DNA of 64,000 nucleotides. It comes from Microbacterium sp. 4R-513. GTDB lineage: Bacteria > Actinomycetota > Actinomycetes > Actinomycetales > Microbacteriaceae. Both the position numbers and the translations under genes were made by a program. Where the stretch lies: the NCBI RefSeq assembly GCF_011046485.1, contig NZ_CP049256.1, positions 3,348,001 to 3,412,000 on the forward strand, read 5' to 3'. A model generated the notes under the pieces. It worked only from the letters and a program-made list of their open reading frames with translations. It was not told the DNA's origin and searched no databases. Shown one piece after another: positions 37,005-45,994 of this stretch (position 1 is the first letter of the stretch; each line of letters starts with the position of its first letter).

Positions 37005-37508
37005 ATGGCGACACCACAAGCGCGTGGAGTGATCTATATCCACTCCGCGCCACGCGCGTTGTGCCCCCACCTCGAGTGGGCTGTCGGGCGAGCCCTCGGG
37101 CGCGCCGTGAACTTCGATTGGGCCGATCAGCCCATCCTGGCGGGCAGCCGACGAGCCGAGTTCTATTGGGAGGGCCCGGCCGGCACCGGCGCCGCCCTCG
37201 CCACGGCGATCCGCGGGTGGGAGCACCTGCGGTTCGAGGTGAGTGAAGACCCGACCCCCCGCAGCGACGGCGGCCGCTGGATGCACACACCGGGACTCGG
37301 CATCCACTACGCCCAGACCGACACGGCGGGCAACGTCGTCGTCGGCGAGGACCGTGTGCGCTACGCGCTGGAGGTGTCCGCCGGCGATCTCGCAGAACTG
37401 CAGCGAGAGCTGGAGGTCGCCCTCGGGGCCGCGTGGGACGAGGAGCTCGAGCCGTTCCGGCACGCGAGCGACGACGCTCCCGTGGTGTGGCTCCACAAGG
37501 TCGGCTGA
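37005..37508 (+). CDS. DUF3145 family protein
   Basis: 167 residues. The sequence (RGVIYIHSAPRALCPHLEWA, FDWADQPILAG, GWEHLRFEVSEDP, MHTPGLGIHYAQTDTAGN) matches the actinobacteria-restricted DUF3145 family, small soluble proteins of unknown role. It has its own strong promoter and SD, so it is likely well expressed. It converges on fabF with a shared terminator between; the neighbourhood with fatty-acid genes is recurrent in Actinobacteria to my knowledge. Confidence 0.88.
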   Translation: MATPQARGVIYIHSAPRALCPHLEWAVGRALGRAVNFDWADQPILAGSRRAEFYWEGPAGTGAALATAIRGWEHLRFEVSEDPTPRSDGGRWMHTPGLGIHYAQTDTAGNVVVGEDRVRYALEVSAGDLAELQRELEVALGAAWDEELEPFRHASDDAPVVWLHKVG

Positions 37509-37634
37509 CGCAGAGCGCGGAGGGGCGGCATCCCGGATCGAGGATCGAGATTTCAGGAGGGCGAGGCGCCACTACCGGTGATCGGAGGCCGATGAACCCG
37601 GGCGCTGGGACCGCGAATCGCCGCCTGACATGAG

Positions 37635-37669
37635 AGAGGCCCCCGGAACCGAACGGTTCCCGGGGGCCT
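37635..37669. terminator. bidirectional terminator between DUF3145 gene and fabF
   Basis: GAGGCCCCCGGAACCG and CGGTTCCCGGGGGCCTC form a 16-bp stem with one bulged base at 37635-37669, followed by TCTTC. It lies between two convergent genes and can serve both. Confidence 0.88.
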
Positions 37670-37692
37670 CTTCACGTGTGCGTCGTCGCGGA

Positions 37693-38931
37693 TCAGACCG
37701 AGGCGAACGCGGCGACGGCGTTGTGACCGCCGAAGCCGAAGGAGTTGCTGATCGCCAGCTGCTGGCCGTCGCCGAGCGCCTGCGTCTCGCCCGAGATGCG
37801 GAACGGCACCTCGGGGTCCTGCGTCGTGATGTTGATCGTGGGGGGTGCCACGCGATCGCGGAGCGCGAGGATCGTGAAGATCGCCTCCAGCGCGCCCGTA
37901 CCGCCCAGCAGGTGGCCCGTGGAGGCCTTGGTCGCCGACACCGGGATGTCGTCGATCCTCGATCCGAAGACCGTCTTGAGCGCGACGTACTCGTTCGGGT
38001 CGCCGACCGGGGTCGAGGTGGCGTGCGCATTGATGTGCGTGACGTCCTCGGGCGAGGCATCCGCCATCTCGAGCGCCATCCGCACCGCGCGCGCGGCGCC
38101 CGTGCCCTCGGGGTCGTTCGCCGTGATGTGGTACGAGTCGGCGGTCACGCCACCGCCCACGACCGCCGCGTAGATCTTGGCGCCGCGAGCCTTCGCGTGC
38201 TCCTCGGTCTCGAGGATCAGCACGGCGGCACCCTCGCCCATGACGAAGCCGTCGCGGTCGATGCTGCCGGGGCGAGAGGCCGTTTCGGGGGAGTCGTTCC
38301 GCCGCGACAGGGCCTGCATCGACGAGAACGCGGCGATCGTCACGGGGTGGATGACGGACTCGGTGCCGCCCGCGATGACGACGTCGGCGAGACCCGAGCG
38401 CAGGTGCTCGATCGCATTGACGATCGACTCCGTGCTCGAGGCGCACGCGCTCGCCACCGTGCGCGCGTACGCACGCGCGTTGAAGTGGAGGGAAAGGTTC
38501 CCGGCCGCCGCGTTCGGCATGAGCATCGGGACGGTCATGGGGAGGACCCGGCGGGGGCCCTTCTCGCGGAGGATGTCCCACCCGTCGAGGAGCGTGTGAA
38601 GTCCGCCGATGCCGGTCGCGAAGTCGACTCCCAGCCGCTCCGGCTCGACGTCGGGTCCGCCGGCGTCGTTCCACGCCTCGATCGCCGCGACGAGCGCGAA
38701 CTGCGAGGACGGGTCGAGGCGCTTCGCCACCGGGCGCTCCAGCACCGTGTCGGGGCGGACCTTCGCCTCGGCGGCGAACGAGACGGGAAGGCCGTATTTC
38801 TCGACCCAGTCGTACTCGAGGGTGCGGGCGCCGGACTCGCCGTCCAGGAGGGCCGACCAGCTCTCGGGAGCCGTGCCGCCCAGGGGCGACGACGCGCCGA
38901 TGCCGGTGACGACGATGCGGGAGTTGCTCAT
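37693..38931 (-). CDS. fabF: beta-ketoacyl-ACP synthase II (KAS II)
   Basis: 412 residues. Thiolase fold with active-site C163 (VASACASSTE), His in NAHATSTPVGD and the second His in SNSFGFGGHNA. It elongates acyl-ACP with malonyl-ACP in type II fatty-acid synthesis. Last gene of fabD-fabH-acpP-fabF; acpP is 54 bases upstream. Confidence 0.96.
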   Translation of the reverse strand: MSNSRIVVTGIGASSPLGGTAPESWSALLDGESGARTLEYDWVEKYGLPVSFAAEAKVRPDTVLERPVAKRLDPSSQFALVAAIEAWNDAGGPDVEPERLGVDFATGIGGLHTLLDGWDILREKGPRRVLPMTVPMLMPNAAAGNLSLHFNARAYARTVASACASSTESIVNAIEHLRSGLADVVIAGGTESVIHPVTIAAFSSMQALSRRNDSPETASRPGSIDRDGFVMGEGAAVLILETEEHAKARGAKIYAAVVGGGVTADSYHITANDPEGTGAARAVRMALEMADASPEDVTHINAHATSTPVGDPNEYVALKTVFGSRIDDIPVSATKASTGHLLGGTGALEAIFTILALRDRVAPPTINITTQDPEVPFRISGETQALGDGQQLAISNSFGFGGHNAVAAFASV

Positions 38932-38985
38932 ATGGTGGGGGATCCTCGCTCGAGCCGGTGGGGGCCGAAGCCCCCACCGGATGGC

Positions 38986-39234
38986 TTACGCCTGGTTGGA
39001 CGTGATGAAGTCGACGGCGTCACCGACGGTCTTGAGGTTCTTGACCTCGTCGTCGGGGATCGTGACGCCGAACTTCTCCTCCGCGTTGACGACGATCGTC
39101 ATCATCGAGATGGAGTCGATGTCGAGGTCGTCCGTGAACGACTTGTCGAGCGCGACCTCATCGGCCGAGATGCCGGTCTCGTCGGTGATGAGCTCGGCGA
39201 GCCCTGCGAGGACCTCGTCGTTGGTGAATGCCAT
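38986..39234 (-). CDS. acpP: acyl carrier protein
   Basis: 82 residues, acidic, with the phosphopantetheine Ser41 in DDLDIDSISMM (DSI in place of the more common DSL). Strong SD CAGGAGAAA before the ATG. It carries growing acyl chains between FabD, FabH and FabF, whose genes flank it. Confidence 0.97.
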   Translation of the reverse strand: MAFTNDEVLAGLAELITDETGISADEVALDKSFTDDLDIDSISMMTIVVNAEEKFGVTIPDDEVKNLKTVGDAVDFITSNQA

Positions 39235-39310
39235 GGGGTTTCTCCTGTTTCTCGGGGGTTCGCGGACCCTGGCGGGACCGCTGTTCAGTCTAGGGTCGGG
39301 TGCTTTCGCG

Positions 39311-40312
39311 TCACGGGAGCCGGACGACCTGGGCGCCGAAGACGAGTCCTGCGCCGAAGCCGATCTGCAGCGCGAGGCCGCCGCTCAGCTCGGGGTGCTC
39401 CTCGAGCAGGCGGTGGGTGGCGAGGGGGATCGATGCCGCGGACGTGTTGCCGGTCGTCTCGATGTCGCGGCCGATCACGACGGTGTCGGGAAGGCCGAGC
39501 TGCTTCGCGAACTCGTCGATGATGCGCATGTTCGCCTGGTGCGGCACGAAGGCGGCGAGATCGGATGCCTCGACCCCGGCGGCCTCGAGGGCCTGACGTG
39601 CGACCTTGACCATCTCCCACACGGCCCAGCGGAAGACGGTGGGGCCCTCCTGACGCAGGGTCGGCCACGGCGCCTCGCCGTCGCGGAACTCGGTCAGGGT
39701 GTGGTTCATCCCGACCGCGTCGGCCTTCGAACCGTCCGAGCCCCACACCGTGGGACCGATGCCCGGGGTGTCGCTCGGACCGATCACGACCGCGCCGGCA
39801 CCGTCTCCGAGGAGGAACGAGATGCTCCGGTCGGTGGGATCCACGATGTCGCTGAGCTTCTCGGCGCCGATCACGACGGCGTATTTCGCGATGCCGCCGC
39901 GGATGAGCGCGTCGGCCTGCGCGACGCCGTACGCGAAGCCCGCGCAGGCGGCGTTGACGTCGTAGGCCGCGGCGGGGTTGGCGCCCACCCGGTCGGCGAC
40001 GATGGCCGAGACCGACGGCGTCTGCTTGGGGTTGCTCACGGTCGCGACGATGACGGCGTCGACCTCGGAGGCGGGGACGCCGGATCGCTCGATCGCCTCG
40101 CGCGCGGCATCCGTCGCCAGATCGATGGCATCGGTCTCTTTCACCGCGCGCATCCGCGTGACGATGCCGGTGCGCTGCCGGATCCACTCGTCGCTGGAGT
40201 CGATCGGACCGATGAGGTCGTCGTTGGGCACCGCGATCTCACCGCGGGCCGCGCCGTACGAGTAGATGCGGGTGTGCGCCGGCCCCGTGGGCTGGACGAG
40301 CGATCGGGTCAT
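39311..40312 (-). CDS. fabH: beta-ketoacyl-ACP synthase III
   Basis: 333 residues. Catalytic triad C123 (VNAACAGFAYG), His in PHQANMRIID and Asn in TGNTSAAS. It starts fatty-acid synthesis by condensing an acyl-CoA primer with malonyl-ACP; in branched-chain-fatty-acid Actinobacteria the primer is usually branched (inference). The start overlaps the fabD stop by four bases. Confidence 0.96.
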   Translation of the reverse strand: MTRSLVQPTGPAHTRIYSYGAARGEIAVPNDDLIGPIDSSDEWIRQRTGIVTRMRAVKETDAIDLATDAAREAIERSGVPASEVDAVIVATVSNPKQTPSVSAIVADRVGANPAAAYDVNAACAGFAYGVAQADALIRGGIAKYAVVIGAEKLSDIVDPTDRSISFLLGDGAGAVVIGPSDTPGIGPTVWGSDGSKADAVGMNHTLTEFRDGEAPWPTLRQEGPTVFRWAVWEMVKVARQALEAAGVEASDLAAFVPHQANMRIIDEFAKQLGLPDTVVIGRDIETTGNTSAASIPLATHRLLEEHPELSGGLALQIGFGAGLVFGAQVVRLP

Positions 40313-41223
40313 GCCCGTGATCCGTTCAGGAGGGCGTCCGCGGACGCCAGGTCGTCGGGTGTCTTCACCGCGACGCCCGGGACGCCCCGGAGGGCGCGCT
40401 TGGCGAGACCGACGAGCGTGCCGGCCGGGCTCAGTTCGACGATGCCTGTGACGCCCGCCTCGGCGAACGACGCCATGCAGAGGTCCCAGCGCACCGGTGC
40501 GGCGACCTGCTCGACGAGGAGGTCGCGGTAGACGGCTCCGGAGTCGACGGCAGACCCGTCGCGGTTCGTCCAGATGCGCTGCGCCGGCTCATTCGTCGCG
40601 ACCCGCCCGGCCGCGTCGCGGAGCGTCGCGACAGCGGGGGCCATGTAGCGCGTGTGGAACGCGCCTGCGACCTGGAGCGGGATGACGCGCGTCCCCGGCA
40701 CCGGCTCTGCGGCGAGCCGCTGCAGCGCCTCGAGGGAGCCGGCGGCGACGAGCTGACCGCCGCCGTTGTAGTTCGCGGGCGTGAGGTCGAGCTCTTCCAG
40801 TCGCGAGACGACCGATGCCTCGTCCCCGCCGATGACGGCGCTCATGCCGGTCTCGGCCGCGGCTGCCGCCTCCGCCATCGCGCGACCGCGCAGGCCGACG
40901 AGTCGCAGGGCGTCCTCCTCCGAGAGGATGCCGGCGGCAGCGGCAGCGGCGAACTCGCCGACCGAGTGCCCGGCGACGCCCACCGCCTTTTCACGCGACT
41001 CGAGCGCGTTCCACGACAGCAGGCTCGCGGCCACGATGAGCGGCTGCGCCACCTTCGTGTCGCGGATCTGCTGGGCGTCCCACTCGGTGCCTGCAGCCAC
41101 GAGGTCGACGCCGGCCCACTCCGAGTACTCGCCGAGTCTGTCGCGTGCACCCTCCCGCTCGAGCCAGGGTGCGAGAAAACCGGGGGACTGAGAGCCCTGC
41201 CCGGGGAAGACCGCGATGATCAC
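40309..41223 (-). CDS. fabD: malonyl-CoA:ACP transacylase
   Basis: 304 residues from GTG 41221-41223 with an AGGATGG SD. FPGQGSQ at the N-terminus and the nucleophile S87 in GHSVGEFAAAA, with FHTRYM carrying the catalytic His. It loads malonyl groups onto AcpP. The regulator gene ends 85 bases upstream, leaving room for a separate promoter. Confidence 0.96.
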   Translation of the reverse strand: MIIAVFPGQGSQSPGFLAPWLEREGARDRLGEYSEWAGVDLVAAGTEWDAQQIRDTKVAQPLIVAASLLSWNALESREKAVGVAGHSVGEFAAAAAAGILSEEDALRLVGLRGRAMAEAAAAAETGMSAVIGGDEASVVSRLEELDLTPANYNGGGQLVAAGSLEALQRLAAEPVPGTRVIPLQVAGAFHTRYMAPAVATLRDAAGRVATNEPAQRIWTNRDGSAVDSGAVYRDLLVEQVAAPVRWDLCMASFAEAGVTGIVELSPAGTLVGLAKRALRGVPGVAVKTPDDLASADALLNGSRA

Positions 41224-41308
41224 TTGTCCATCCTCCCAAGGATCGAATCCGGCCCTCTGGCGATCAGCGCACAGAAATCCTGGATTGCTTTGTGTACGGG
41301 GTACAGAG

Positions 41309-42508
41309 TCATCCGTGCGGGCGACGGGATGCCGGGGGCCGTCGCCGCGTCGTGTCGGTGCCGATGGAGCCGAGGATGAGAGCGGTCTGCAGGATCAGCG
41401 CCTCGCGCGGGCCTGTGGCATCCCACCCGATCACCTCCGACACGCGCTTGAGCCGGTACCTGACGGTGTTCGGGTGCACGAACAGCTCGCGCGCCGTGGC
41501 CTCGAGCGACCGGCCGTTGTCGAGGTAGCTCCACAGCGTCGCGACGAGGTCCGCGCTGTGCTGCTGCAGAGGGCGGTAGATCCTCTCGACCAGCGTCTGC
41601 TTGGCGAGCGGGTCTCCCGCGAGGGCGCGCTCGGGCAGCAGGTCGTCCGCCTCGACGGGGCGCGGGGCGTGACGCCACGCGCGTGCCACGGCGAAGCCGG
41701 CGAGCGACGCCCGGGCGCTCTGGCTCGCGTCGACGAGGGCCGGCACGGCCGGCCCGAGCACGAGGTGGCCCGCACCGAAGCCGGGTTCCAGGCGCCGGGC
41801 GATCTCGGGGAAGGGCAGCTCGGCGGTCAGCTCCTCGCTCCGGGCGGGAAGCTCGGCACGTCCGAGCACGAGCACGAGTCGCGATCCCTGCACGCCGATG
41901 AGGACATCGACGCCGAGCTTGCGCGAGGTGCGTCGCAGCTGATCGATGTCGAGCATCGGGGGAGTGGTCCCCACGAGCACCGCGACCTCGCCGTGACCGT
42001 GCCAGCCGAGGGCCGCGATGCGGCTCGGCAGCTCCTCGTCGGCTTCGCCCGTGAGGATCGAGTCGACGACGAGCGCCTCGAGGCGCGCATCCCAGAGCCC
42101 GCGCGTCTCGGCCGCACGGGCGTAGACGTCGGCCGCCGCGAAGGCCACCTCTCGCGAGTAGAGGAGCATCGCCTCCCGCAGATCCTCGCTCTTGCTGGCG
42201 ACACGCTCCTCGGTCACCTCGACCGTGACGCGGATCAGCTGCAGCGTCTGCTGAAGGCTGACGCTGCGAAGCAGCTCACGAGGAGCCGCGGCGAAGATGT
42301 CGGCCGCGATCCAGGGCGTGGAGTTGGGGTCGTCGTACCACGAGATGAACGACGTGATGCCCGCCTGGGCGACGAGCCCCACCGCCGACCGTCGCGCCGG
42401 CGGCATCTCCGCGTACCAGGGGAGCGTGTCCTCCAGCCGCTTGATGGTGACCGTCGCGAGATCACCCGAGATGCGCCGCAGCCAGGCGAGCGTCTCGGTC
42501 TTGTCCAT
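41309..42508 (-). CDS. PucR/CdaR-type regulator, FasR-like
   Basis: 399 residues from ATG 42506-42508; an in-frame ATG at 42527-42529 would add seven residues, and neither has a clear SD. The C-terminal helix-turn-helix is LEATARELFVHPNTVRYRLKRVSEVIG, the PucR HTH_30 type; the rest is a GGDEF-like degenerate or sensor region. Between aceE and fabD-fabH-acpP-fabF, all on one strand, this is the place of FasR, which controls fatty-acid synthesis in Streptomyces. It probably links acyl-CoA or malonyl-CoA status to fab transcription (inference). Confidence 0.85.
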   Translation of the reverse strand: MDKTETLAWLRRISGDLATVTIKRLEDTLPWYAEMPPARRSAVGLVAQAGITSFISWYDDPNSTPWIAADIFAAAPRELLRSVSLQQTLQLIRVTVEVTEERVASKSEDLREAMLLYSREVAFAAADVYARAAETRGLWDARLEALVVDSILTGEADEELPSRIAALGWHGHGEVAVLVGTTPPMLDIDQLRRTSRKLGVDVLIGVQGSRLVLVLGRAELPARSEELTAELPFPEIARRLEPGFGAGHLVLGPAVPALVDASQSARASLAGFAVARAWRHAPRPVEADDLLPERALAGDPLAKQTLVERIYRPLQQHSADLVATLWSYLDNGRSLEATARELFVHPNTVRYRLKRVSEVIGWDATGPREALILQTALILGSIGTDTTRRRPPASRRPHG

Positions 42509-42537
42509 CGGGGCGGGGCTGGCGGGCATCCGGTCGG

Positions 42538-45267
42538 TCAGCTCTCGCCGCCCGCGTTGCCGCTCGTGCCGGCGCTCACGTCGTGCAGGCGGTACTTCTC
42601 GATCGCCTGCGCCGCGAGCCCGCGGTCGACGACGCCGTCCTCGGCCAGCGCCTGGAGCGTCCGCACGACGACCGACGGACCGTCGATCTTGAAGAAGCGG
42701 CGTGCCGCCGGACGGGTGTCCGAGAAGCCGAAGCCGTCGGCGCCGAGCGTCGCGAAGCGGTGCTGCACCCACGGACGGATCTGGTCCTGGACGGCGTGCA
42801 TCCAGTCGCTCACCGCGATGACGGGGCCGGGGGTGTCGCGGAGCTTCTCGGTGATGTACGCGGTGCGCGGCTCCTGGTCGGGGTGCAGGAAGTTGTGCTC
42901 GTCGGCGGCGAGGCCGTCGCGACGCAACTCCGACCACGAGGTCACCGACCAGACATCCGCCTGCACGCCCCAGTCGTCGCGGAGCAGCTGCTGCGCCTCG
43001 AGCGCCCACGGCACGCCGACGCCGGACGCGAGGATCTGGGCGCGCGCGCCTTCACCCTCGGGGCTCGAGATGCGGTGGATGCCGCGGACGATGCCCTCGA
43101 CGTCGACGCCCTCGGGCTCGGCCGGCTGGACGAGCGGCTCGTTGTACACCGTGAGGTAGTACATGACGTTGGGGTCGGGGTGGTTGCCGCCGTACATCCG
43201 CTCGAGACCCGAGCGCACGATGTGCGCGATCTCGTAGCCGTATGCCGGGTCGTACGACACGGTCGCCGGGTTCGTCGATGCGAGGAGCTGTGAGTGCCCG
43301 TCGGCGTGCTGGAGGCCCTCACCGGTGAGCGTGGTGCGACCGGCCGTCGCGCCGATGATGAAGCCGCGTGCCATCTGGTCACCCGCGGCCCACTGGGCGT
43401 CGCCCGTGCGCTGGAAGCCGAACATCGAGTAGAAGACGTAGACCGGGATGAGCGGCTCGCCGTGCGTCGAGTACGACGTCGCCGTGCCGGTGAAGGCGGC
43501 GACCGCCCCGGCCTCGTTGATGCCGACGTGCAGGATCTGGCCCTGCGGGCTCTCCTTATAGGCGAGGAGCAGCTCGCGGTCGACCGAGGTGTAGTTCTGG
43601 CCGTGCGGGTTGTAGATCTTCGCCGTGGGGAAGTACGCGTCCATGCCGAAGGTGCGGGCCTCGTCGGGGATGATCGGCACGATGCGGTGGCCGAAGTCCT
43701 TGGCCCGGAGGAGGTCCTTCAGGAGCCGGACGAACGCCATGGTCGTCGCGATCTCCTGCGTGCCCGAGCCCTTCTTCGGCAGCGCGTAGGACTCGTCGCC
43801 GGGAAGCGTGATCGGCACGTGGTGCGAGCGGCGCTCGGGCAGGAACCCGCCGAGCGCGCGCCGGCGCTCGATCATGTACTGGACCGTCTCGTCCTCGCCA
43901 CCCGGGTGGAAGTACGGCGGCAGGTAGGGGTTCTCCTCCAGCTGCTGGTCGGAGATCGGGATGCGCATCGAGTCGCGGAAGTGCTTGAGGTCCTCGAGCG
44001 TCATCTTCTTCATCTGGTGGGTCGCATTGCGGCCCTCGAAGTGGTGCCCGAGGCCGTAGCCCTTGATCGTCTTGGCGAGGATGACGGTCGGCTGGCCCTT
44101 GTGCTCGGTGGCCGCCTTGTAGGCCGCGTAGACCTTGCGGTAGTCCAGGCCGCCGCGGCGGAGGTTGCCCCAGATGTCCTCGTCCGACCAGTCCTTCACG
44201 AGGGCGGCCGTGCGCTCGTCGCGCCCGAAGAAGTGGTCGCGGATGAACTTGCCGTCCTCGGCGCGGTACGTCTGGAAGTCGCCGTCGGGGGTCGTGTTCA
44301 TGAGGTGCACGAGCGCGCCGTCGGTGTCGTTGGCGAGCAGCTGGTCCCAGCCGCTGCCCCACACGACCTTGATGACGTTCCAGCCCGCGCCGCGGAAGAA
44401 GCTCTCGAGCTCCTGGATGATCTTGCCGTTGCCGCGCACCGGTCCGTCGAGGCGCTGCAGGTTGCAGTTGACGACGAAGGTCAGGTTGTCGAGGCCCTCG
44501 TTCGCCGCGACCTGAAGCTGGCCGCGGCTCTCGACCTCGTCCATCTCGCCGTCGCCGAGGAACGCCCACACCCGCGAGTTCGAGAGGTCCTTGATCCCGC
44601 GGTTGGTGAGGTACTTGTTCGTCATCGCCTGGTAGATGGCGTTGACGGGGCCGAGTCCCATCGAGACGGTGGGGAACTGCCAGTAGTCCGGCATGAGACG
44701 CGGGTGCGGATACGACGGGATGCCGTTCGGCGCCTTCGACTTCTCCTGCCGGAAGCCGTCGAGCTGGTCGGAGCTCAGGCGGCCCTCGAGGAAGGAGCGG
44801 GCGTAGATGCCGGGGGAGGCGTGACCCTGGATGAAGATCTGGTCGCCGCCCGACGGGTCGTCGAGGCCCCGGAAGAAGTGGTTGAAGCCGACCTCGTAGA
44901 GCGACGCGGACGAGGCGTACGTCGAGATGTGACCGCCGACGCCGATGCCGGGGCGCTGCGCGCGGTGCACCGTGATCGCGGCGTTCCAGCGGATCCAGCG
45001 GCGGTACCGGCGCTCGAGCTCCTCGTCACCGGGGAACTCGGGCTCGTTCTCGGGCGCGATCGTGTTGATGTAGTCCGTCGTGGGGACCTGCGGGACGTTG
45101 AGCTGCAGCTCGTGGGACTTCTGCAGAAGGCTGAGCATGATCTCGCGGCCACGACCGGATCCCTTCGCCTTCACGAGCTGCTGCAGGGACTCCTGCCACT
45201 CTGAGGTCTCTTCCGGGTCGCTGTCGAGCGGGCCCTGGGAGTACGGATCCTGATCGTTGACAGTCAC
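42538..45267 (-). CDS. aceE: pyruvate dehydrogenase E1 component, homodimeric
   Basis: 909 residues from GTG 45265-45267. The thiamine-diphosphate motif [13 protein letters not shown] to [14 protein letters not shown] is intact, and the single-chain length shows the homodimeric AceE type of Actinobacteria and Proteobacteria, not the alpha/beta type. It decarboxylates pyruvate and passes acetyl groups to E2 lipoyl domains. Upstream 124 bases hold an inverted repeat CTGGCA-GGTCG-TGCCAG (45285-45301), a possible operator. The regulator and fab genes follow. Confidence 0.97.
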   Translation of the reverse strand: MTVNDQDPYSQGPLDSDPEETSEWQESLQQLVKAKGSGRGREIMLSLLQKSHELQLNVPQVPTTDYINTIAPENEPEFPGDEELERRYRRWIRWNAAITVHRAQRPGIGVGGHISTYASSASLYEVGFNHFFRGLDDPSGGDQIFIQGHASPGIYARSFLEGRLSSDQLDGFRQEKSKAPNGIPSYPHPRLMPDYWQFPTVSMGLGPVNAIYQAMTNKYLTNRGIKDLSNSRVWAFLGDGEMDEVESRGQLQVAANEGLDNLTFVVNCNLQRLDGPVRGNGKIIQELESFFRGAGWNVIKVVWGSGWDQLLANDTDGALVHLMNTTPDGDFQTYRAEDGKFIRDHFFGRDERTAALVKDWSDEDIWGNLRRGGLDYRKVYAAYKAATEHKGQPTVILAKTIKGYGLGHHFEGRNATHQMKKMTLEDLKHFRDSMRIPISDQQLEENPYLPPYFHPGGEDETVQYMIERRRALGGFLPERRSHHVPITLPGDESYALPKKGSGTQEIATTMAFVRLLKDLLRAKDFGHRIVPIIPDEARTFGMDAYFPTAKIYNPHGQNYTSVDRELLLAYKESPQGQILHVGINEAGAVAAFTGTATSYSTHGEPLIPVYVFYSMFGFQRTGDAQWAAGDQMARGFIIGATAGRTTLTGEGLQHADGHSQLLASTNPATVSYDPAYGYEIAHIVRSGLERMYGGNHPDPNVMYYLTVYNEPLVQPAEPEGVDVEGIVRGIHRISSPEGEGARAQILASGVGVPWALEAQQLLRDDWGVQADVWSVTSWSELRRDGLAADEHNFLHPDQEPRTAYITEKLRDTPGPVIAVSDWMHAVQDQIRPWVQHRFATLGADGFGFSDTRPAARRFFKIDGPSVVVRTLQALAEDGVVDRGLAAQAIEKYRLHDVSAGTSGNAGGES

Positions 45268-45391
45268 AAGAGACCTTTCTTCGTCTGGCAGGTCGTGCCA
45301 GGGATTCGGATTCGGATGCGGTCGGCTTTGTCTGCCATCGACAACGCACCGTCTATCAGCCTAGCGAGTCCGCAGGTGCCAGGATTGCTGC

Positions 45392-45850
45392 ATGGCGATC
45401 GAGACCGGAGACCAGGCACCCGACTTCACGCTTCCCCGCGCGGGCGGCGGAACCGTGACCCTCAGCGAGGCGTGGAACGAGGGCCCGGTCGCGCTCGTGT
45501 TCTTCCCCTTCGCCTTCTCCGGCCGATGCCAGGGCGAGCTCTGCGAGCTGCGCGACAACATCGCGGTCTTCGACGACGCGAAGGTGCGGATCATCGGGAT
45601 CTCGGTCGACAGCCACCACTCGCTCCACGCGTGGGCCGAGGAGCAGGGGTACACCTTCGATCTCGTGTCCGACTTCTGGCCGCACGGTGACGTGGCTCAG
45701 GCGTACGGCGTCTTCCTGCACGAACGGGGCATGGCCAACCGGGCGAGCTTCCTGATCGACCGGGGCGGCGTGGTGCGGTGGAGTGTCGTGACCGACCCCG
45801 GCACATCGCGTCCGCTCGCCGGCTATCGCGAGGCGATCGCGGCGCTCTGA
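45392..45850 (+). CDS. peroxiredoxin (AhpE/Bcp-type)
   Basis: 152 residues. Thioredoxin fold with the peroxidatic C46 in FPFAFSGRCQGELCELRD and a second Cys five residues later; SVDSHHSLHAWAEEQGYTFDLVSDFWPHG is typical of AhpE. It reduces peroxides in the cytosol. CAGGAT (45380-45385) is six bases before the ATG. Divergent from aceE. Confidence 0.93.
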   Translation: MAIETGDQAPDFTLPRAGGGTVTLSEAWNEGPVALVFFPFAFSGRCQGELCELRDNIAVFDDAKVRIIGISVDSHHSLHAWAEEQGYTFDLVSDFWPHGDVAQAYGVFLHERGMANRASFLIDRGGVVRWSVVTDPGTSRPLAGYREAIAAL

Positions 45851-45884
45851 AGCGCCTGCCGTCGCCCCATAGACTGACCCGGAA

Positions 45885-45960
45885 GGGCCTTTAGCTCAGC
45901 TGGTAGAGCGCCACGTTTACACCGTGGATGTCGTCGGTTCGATCCCGGCAGGGCCCACCA
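45885..45960 (+). tRNA. tRNA-Val (TAC)
   Basis: Acceptor GGGCCTT with AGGGCCC, D-arm TAGCTCAGCTGGTAGAGC, anticodon arm CCACGTTTACACCGTGG (anticodon TAC), T-arm GTCGGTTCGATCCCGGC, discriminator A and an encoded CCA (45958-45960), unlike the other two tRNAs here. TAGACT at 45870-45875 is the likely -10. Confidence 0.95.
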
Positions 45961-45994
45961 CCGATCTCGACCCCTCGCTCGGACTTCACGCCGC

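Noticed and set aside
45297..45320. GGATTCGGATTCGG direct repeat in the aceE leader as an operator
   Set aside because: Only two 6-base units; too short to support beyond chance.
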